Source: Rhinopomastus cyanomelas
Taxonomy: Eukaryota; Chordata; Aves; Bucerotiformes; Rhinopomastidae
Assembly (NCBI GenBank): GCA_013400115.1
Contig: VXBP01005598.1
Location: 1 to 64,000, forward strand
Length of the DNA stretch: 64,000 nucleotides
Reading direction: 5' to 3'
The position numbers and the translations under genes were made by a program. Below are positions 58,151-64,000 of this stretch, in pieces. The notes below the pieces were generated by a model. That model ran no database searches, had not been told where the DNA came from, and worked only from the letters and a program-made list of their open reading frames with translations. The first letter of the stretch is position 1, and every line of letters starts with the position of its first letter.

Positions 58151-58260
58151 GTCTTATAATCACCCCAAGTGGCCATGCCCTCTTTCCATGACCTATAGAC
58201 TTTCCTCTTCAATTTCCCCAGCCGCTCCCTGTTTAACCGTGCTGGTCGTCTGGCTCCCTT
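58151..58260 (-). mobile_element. CR1: CR1 ORF2 interdomain fragment (part 2 of a mosaic)
   Basis: The minus strand encodes ARLNRERLGKLKRKVYRSW, then KEGMATWGDYKTL. This resembles the segment between the endonuclease and reverse transcriptase of CR1 ORF2 (an N-R-x-L, K-x-R-x-V-Y, W, A-T, Y pattern). That segment normally lies more than 1.5 kb upstream of the tail to which it is joined here. Confidence 0.65.
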
Positions 58261-58526
58261 CCCTTGTCCCAAAGTGCCACATCTACTCTCCTTCTGAACA
58301 CCTCCAGGGGTAGGGACTCTACCACTGCCCTGGGCAGCCTGTTCCAAGGTTTAACTGCTCTTTCAATGAAGAAATGTTTCTTGATTTCCAATCTGAGCTT
58401 CCCTGGTGCAACCTGTGGCCATTTCCTCTTGTCCTGACAGCAATTATTTGGGAGAGGAGGCCAACAAGTCTCCCTACAGGTAGCTGCAGGGCAATGAGCT
58501 CTTCTCTCAGCCTCCTCCTCTTCAGG
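58261..58526 (-). mobile_element. CR1: older CR1 LINE 3' UTR fragment (part 3 of a mosaic)
   Basis: TCCCAAAGTGCCACATCTAC, CCTGGGCAGCCTGTTCCAAG, AATGAAGAAATGTTTCTTGA and CTTCTCTCAGCCTCCTCCTC are antisense D-like CR1 text. The D tail itself is missing, and the sequence passes into the ORF2 fragment. Confidence 0.9.
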
Positions 58527-60403
58527 ACAGAATTACTTACAATATTCCAGCCTCTTTTTATTTGTAGGAGAGAACAAAAAGTCAGTGTTCAGCGCTGAAC
58601 AAGAGGCAGAGAGCACTTTTCTTTCTCACACAAGAGAACAGCACGGTTTGGATTGGCAGCGCATTTTGGAACGTAGCCTGTTTCCTGCCTTTTAATACTC
58701 CAGGGACCACAGAAATCAGAGGGCTTTCAGCAACCTAAAAAGATCTCATGGCAGAAGAGAGTGCTGGATCTCACAGTAAGACAAGGCGGGGGGTTAAGAG
58801 TGACATCTCTTTTTTAATGTCACACTGGTTTTACCTCGGGTGGAACGGCCGTTGTGGCTACAAAGCACATTTCCTCTGCCCTGGGTGCATTTGCTCTCTG
58901 CAGATTTCTCACTCCAGGAGCTGACCTTGGAAACCACTTCCTTGTAACCATGGCAACCACCCGGCAAATTCCCTCAAAGCACAAAAGCAGGATGGAAAGG
59001 AACAAACATTTTAAGAACGTACACAAAGAGCAAGACAGCATCTTATCTCAACAGCATTGTTCCTGGTGGCTTGGGGAACAAGCAGAACAGGAGAAACCCA
59101 GTTTCTTGATGCTGTAGGCTCAGCTGTCAGGCTTCCTACCTTCCTCACTGGACTGAGAACCCCCAAAGGATGTAACCTCAGGCTTTTCTTCAGCATCACA
59201 GTTGTCCTCTGAAGCACACAGGCAGTGTCAAAGCCTCTCTGAACACTTGCCAGATCAAAGGACTGAGTTTTCATGACAGAATATGACAACCCTGCGTCAC
59301 GCCTAGGACAGATGCACTTTGAACCAAAAAAAGTCACTTATTTTTGTCTTCAAAGGCAAAAAATTGAAGGCAGGTGCCTGTGTAAAATCACAACAAAGGA
59401 AGAGCCGCAGCTGCGCAGATCTCGATCCGCTTAGTTCAGTTTTCTATCTCCAGCACTGCCTGTGAGCAAGGAGGAGTAAGTGCTGCTTGGGAGGCACCTT
59501 AACCCTAACAGTGTCCCCAGCTCCAGATTTCCCCAGACTCTGAGGACTCCACAAGCCTGGTGCTGTTTGTCTAGATAGTAAATCTCAAAGCAGCTCTATT
59601 CCCAACACTTTTCCAGGCTCCCGTCCAAGCGGTCTTTTGGCAGCCAGTACAACAGACCTCATTCACTCCACATGAACAACCACCTCCTGTTTGCAGCGAG
59701 CCTAACTCCCACCAGTGTCACTTGATGGCCTCCAGTTCTCATGCCAGAAGAAACAGCACAGTTTCCATTCACTCATCCCATATCACTCCATCTTTTACAT
59801 CTCCATTATAACATCCGCCCATCTTCAGAAGAGAACAGTCTACTTAACCATTCCTCGAGAAGATTATCTGGACACCTTTGCTCACACATGTACCACATCT
59901 TGAGATGAGATGATCAGAGCTGCACTGAGGAGGTGAACCTTGGAGTAATTAAGTGACTCTTATCTCCATTCTCTTCCCACTAAGTAATAATATTTCATCT
60001 TTCCATTGCTACTGAACTTGGTTTCACAGAATTATTATAAACCCACAGCCTTACTCCTAAGTTACAATGGCAAGTTATAGCTCAGGACTTCATGGGTGAG
60101 GACACGATTCCTTTTATCCAGGGCTTATACTTGTATGCAGTGAATTTCCTCTACCACTTCGCTGTCCATCTCCCACGTTCAGAAGACCATTCTTAAGTCA
60201 CAACTCGAACTCCTCCAGAACACCTGCATGACTATCAACAGGCCTGGAGACCAGTACATTTTCATTTTGTTTAATTGTACCTCAACCTGTTCTATAATTA
60301 CTTCAAATGTTAGGCTGATTGTTTGCAAGGTCAGTGCTAAAAAAAACAGCATGGGCAATCTGCCCAGCTTCTCCTACAGCAAGGAGACACAACTATCTTA
60401 ACA
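58527..60403. other. unique non-coding sequence
   Basis: No gene or repeat recognised. Confidence 0.45.
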
Positions 60404-60580
60404 GAGCACTGGAACAGGTTGCCCAGGGGGGTTGTGGAGCCTCCTTCACTGGAGATGTTTAAGACCCTCCTGGATGTGTTCCTGTGTGACTTGGTCTAGG
60501 TGATCCTGCTGTTGCAGGGGGATTGGACTAGATGATCTTTTGAGGTCCCTTCTAATCTCTAACAATTCTATGATTCTCTG
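60404..60580 (+). mobile_element. CR1: CR1 LINE 3' fragment, B tail
   Basis: AGAGCACTGGAACAGGTTGC, TTTAAGACCCTCCTGGATGT, GTGTGACTTGGTCTAGGTGA and ATTGGACTAGATGATCTTTT, ending CAATTCTATGATTCTCTG. This is a clean example of the B end without an A tail in front of it and shows the normal text upstream of the A-to-B junction. Confidence 0.95.
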
Positions 60581-60619
60581 CAGTAGTCTTGTCCACATGG
60601 CTACCAGATGCCAAAGCAG

Positions 60620-60694
60620 TGGCCTTGGGACAATTAAGTTAACGGTTGGACTCTGTGATCTCACAAGTCTTTTCCAAACTGGGCGATTCTCTGT
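60620..60694 (+). mobile_element. CR1: short CR1 tail, D type
   Basis: AAGTTAACGGTTGGACTCTG, then TGATCTCACAAGTCTTTTCC and a GGGCGATTCTCTG end. It lies 40 bp beyond the previous copy in the same orientation. Confidence 0.8.
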
Positions 60695-63503
60695 TCAACA
60701 CCTTTCTTAGTTGTAAGGCGACAAAAGAGGAGGAAAAAAGAAAGCCAGGGATACAAATACCAGGGGGGTGGCAGGGACAGGGTGAATGACAAGTTTGAAT
60801 GCGTTTTGTCAAACTGCTCTGGGTGAAAGTGTCTTGAAGAAGCTTTCACAGGGTGATGTGGAGACAAATAGAAAAAACAGGACTGGAGACTGAAAAAAAA
60901 AATTAGTGGGTTGCTGGTTGTATTGGTGGGTTTAGGGGCTTTTTAGGGGGAAGAAAGTGTAGTGTTTTCCTGCTTGTCTGGGGTTTTTTGGGGATGGGTC
61001 TTGTTCTGATTTGATTCTGTTTTTAGCCAATAGACAGAGTTGGTGCATATTTTAGTAACACAGTGAAAAGTCAGTCTGTACCTAGAAGCTCCACCTTTCC
61101 TCCCCTATTCATATCAGCTGCTTCCGCCCCTTTCCAAATGTGGTAGAAGCCAGCGGGAAGTTCCTCCCACCTGAGGCAACATTCCTGAGCTCTTGGAACT
61201 CTCACTACAGATTTTTAATTGCTCAGAGTAACACTTCTTCCAGACGTGTGCCACATACATCTCTCTTATCCAAGAATTCAACATCCACGAGTCGTGCCAA
61301 GGCTGGTGTTTCTAGGCTGCAATGGCAGCCCTTGCTGCGGTCCCAGGCAGCAGGCAGCTATTGTTAGCAGAGCAGCCTGGAGAGCTATTGGATGGGTTAT
61401 GCTGGAGGCTGCTCCACTACCAGAGCAGCAACAGCATGGTGCATAAGCTGCAGATATTCCCCCTTCAGCCTAATTAAATGGCTTAGGGGAGGTTCCCACG
61501 TGAGAGCATTTGACTGTGCACAACGTACAAGACACCCATCTTCCTCCACAGCTGTTAATGAACCACCATTTAGATGCCTAGTGAATTTGCACATTAAATT
61601 CTAATCACATCTTGCTTTCCTCATTAACCTGAGGCACTCAACTGGCTAAAAATCTGTTGTTCTCAGAGGCACTACAGTGCCTGATATTCCCTGATCAGGG
61701 TAAAATTCTGAATCTGGATCAACAGGCTGAGCTGCCAGAAGGTGTAATTCCATCTTTTCTTTTTATTATGGCCATGCAACTCCTTTCTGATTTGCTGAGC
61801 TCTACGCTTCTCTGCTCTGTCACTTCATAAAAACCTTGTCTGATGCTGCAGCTCTATGGAAAAGCGTCTGTTTACCAAGTAAAACTCTTCAGACATCTTA
61901 AGCCAGACCCCAGTGAGTTCATTATATACTGCTATAGTACCTGAAATCTATCCCTTGGCTGGCACCTTGTTCCTGTTTCACTAACAGCTGCTTACACCCC
62001 TCAGCAGCCAGCTTTCACTCCTCTCAGGCACGCAGCTAGTGCCCCATCCTCCACAGCTGGCTCTTTCATCACTGCTCAGGTTGTTAAGCACAAAGGAAAC
62101 AGATTTAATCACAGGTCTTCTTGGAGATCAGGAGCTGCAGTTCTGCACATTTCAGTACAGATGGGTTAAACATCCCCGCTGGCTCCTTAACTGGAAGGGA
62201 AGAACTCAGCCACCTTAACCTCTTCAAATCCTAAGTATTAAGACATTTTTGATCTGCACTTCCATAGTGAGTAAGAGTGTATCACTCACACATTCAACAT
62301 GACCAGCACCAGCAGCGATTGTACAAACTCCACAGCAATATCCCACACCCCTGACCTTCACTGATCACCTGCTAGGTGATCTCTTGCTCCTGCACTGATG
62401 ATATTTACCAGAGAGAAAATGCTAAGTACAGGTTTGACTTCATGATTCCCATAATGCCAGCTCATTTATTGAATTTGATATTTACCCTCACACTGCAGAG
62501 AGAGGATATCAACAAGCTATTTCAGGAGACATCTATTGATAGAGTTCCTGGGAATACAGGCTCAAATCAGAAGAGAAAAACATGCAAAGGTCCCAATCAT
62601 CAAAGCCCATAAACTGACTATTTCTGGAAGTTACAGACAATTTTTTAGATTTTGTTTTAAGACCCAGAGCATCATTAATCAACCATAAATATCAGGGTCA
62701 CATCAATGTTTTCTAGCAGTTCAGCCCTCAAGTAGCCACACTCTCCATAGCAAGTTGCCAACACCATTAACTCACAGGTGGTACAAAGCCTCCATTCCCA
62801 AGCACGTAGTCTTTTCAGACATCTCTGGGAAGGACTCTCTCTAACAGCAAAGCTCACACTCATATCAGGAAATGCTTATGAAGATGAGGCTTATCACAAT
62901 AAGTGAAACAGGAACTCACTGTGAGAGAAGCAGGCAGTGGTGGCAACAGCTCCCTTTGGTCATCCAGTGAGCAGCAGACAACACTGACAACACATCAGGG
63001 GGCAGCCCAGGAGAGCCCCACACAACTCAGAGGCAGGACTGAGGGCAGCTACTCTTATAGCCAAGCTCAGGAAAGGACTAAAGCCCCCGAAGTAGAAGTC
63101 CTATTGATAGGATGTGGGTGAGATCCCAGGTAAGGGTGGTCAGGGCAATCACAATCTGTTAGTGCCCTCATGGCCCTCACCTGCAGCCTTGGGAATATTT
63201 AACCCTACAACTAGGGGAATGAACAGTCCAGTTACACACATGAGAAACTAATGGGAACAGCATGTGAAATCCTTTACATTGCCTGTGTGATGCTTAAGAG
63301 GGACAACCACAATTACTGTGTCCATTTCCAACAGGTTAATCAGACTCATGAGGGCTGTTGATCAGATGCAGACACCTACCTGTCAGCAAAACTAACCAGA
63401 GCTCATTCTTGGCAAGATAACAGGGGAGCAACAGTGTGATTCAGGGCTCAGGCACTGCCACTATAAGAGCACACAAAGCCATCGTCCCTCTGGCAGAGAT
63501 GAC
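60695..63503. other. unique non-coding sequence
   Basis: No gene recognised. At 60889-60998 there is an A10 run followed by G- and T-rich low complexity with four G runs and uneven loops. The rest shows nothing I can name. Confidence 0.45.
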
Positions 63504-63861
63504 TTAGAATCACAGAATCATTAGGGATTGGAAGGGACCTCAAAAGATCATCCAGTCCAATCCCCCTGCCACAGCAGGATCACCCAGACCAAGTCATACA
63601 GTCAGCCAGGGTTAGAAGGGACCACATGATCATCCACTTCCAGCTCCCCTGCCATGGGCAGGGACACCCCACCCTAGATCAGGCTGGCCAGAGCCTCATC
63701 CAGCCTGGCCTTAAACACCTCCAAGGATGGGGCCCCCATCACCTTCCTGGACAGCCCATTCCAGGCTCTCACCACTCTCATGGTGAAGAACTGCCTCCTC
63801 ACATCCACTCTAAATCTACCCATCTCCAGCTTTGCTCCATTCCCCCTAGTCCTGTCACTAC
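63504..63861 (-). mobile_element. CR1: CR1 LINE with compound A+B tail
   Basis: Antisense. First a full B tail (TTAGAATCACAGAATCATTA to GCAGGATCACCCAGACCAAG), then from about 63595 a complete A tail (TACAGTCAGCCAGGGTTAG, AAGGGACCACATGATCATCC). Next comes the A-type 3' UTR (CCTGGCCTTAAACACCTCCA, ACATCCACTCTAAATCTACC) back to CTAGTCCTGTCACTA. It shares about 320 bp of closely matching A-type body with the copy at 6184-6626. Confidence 0.95.
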
Positions 63862-64000
63862 TTATGCAGCCTCAAGACTGAAACCATTCTGTCTGCTCTA
63901 CAACCTTTCCCTTGTTTCTCCATTCTTCTGCTTCCAAGCCATCCCTGTGATTCCTGCCCTGCACCCTTCCACATAAACCCACTGCCTGCTTTTCTAGCTG
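63862..64000. other. unclassified window edge
   Basis: Nothing recognised. Truncated by the window. Confidence 0.4.

Noticed and set aside
60901..60950. Possible G-quadruplex with four G runs
   Set aside because: One loop is 17 nt and the region is low complexity, so it is much weaker than the motif at 20062.

Overview
This window looks like vertebrate, and specifically bird, non-coding DNA (intergenic or a large intron). The main evidence is the dense scatter of CR1 LINE fragments ending in the avian CR1 tail, an ATTCTATG-type short repeat preceded by a conserved 'GATGATCTTTCGAGGTCCCTTCCAA'-like block (20 bases or fewer quoted at a time below). I count about 35 CR1 pieces on both strands, roughly 10 kb or one sixth of the window by my own tally. 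That density is more than usual for a bird and suggests a lineage with a CR1 expansion. Woodpeckers and their relatives are known for this, so a piciform or a related coraciimorph is my guess, not a demonstration. I found no intact protein-coding gene, no convincing exon, and no tRNA, rRNA or CRISPR array. Long open frames are either decayed CR1 ORF2, artefacts of the N gap, or not distinguishable from chance.

For the annotation I use local names for CR1 tail types, read in the sense direction. Tail B ends 'GGATTGGACTAGATGATC ... TCCCTAATGATTCTATG' and is the commonest and best preserved. Tail A ends 'AACTGGATGATCCTGTGG ... AACCCTGACTGATTCTATGAC' and in this window is always followed directly by a B tail. 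Tail C ends 'TTGGACTTGATGATCTTGAAGGTC'. D and E are older, more diverged tails.

Layout: 1-47 GA-rich repeat. 48-18010: mostly unique sequence with six dispersed CR1 copies and one short, weak remnant. 18011-18630: a CR1 containing the only assembly gap (18151-18515) and a recognisable piece of reverse transcriptase. 19245-22760: a cluster of short CR1 tails, a perfect 14-bp-arm palindrome (19594-19623) and a compact G-quadruplex motif (20062-20076). 26022-27014 and 32437-33613: the two longest CR1 copies, both with broken reverse transcriptase. 29169-29397: two CR1 tails joined as a foldback. 30244-31060 (minus) and 56848-57549 (plus): two copies of an LTR-like repeat I cannot name. 34830-42285: many CR1 copies, some mosaic. 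43173-44040: a probable ERVL-like solo LTR. 48077-55229: almost repeat-free, with a GC-rich block at 53127-53770 that carries a TATA box and splice-site-like signals on the minus strand. 55230-58526: the most rearranged CR1 region, with an inversion that fits twin priming and a three-part mosaic. 60404-63861: three more CR1 pieces.

The strongest lead is in the repeats. CR1 copies here repeatedly break, or switch from one subfamily to another, at nearly the same point about 75-95 nt from the 3' end. Four copies share one identical A-to-B junction, so a chimeric-tail subfamily seems to have multiplied after forming.
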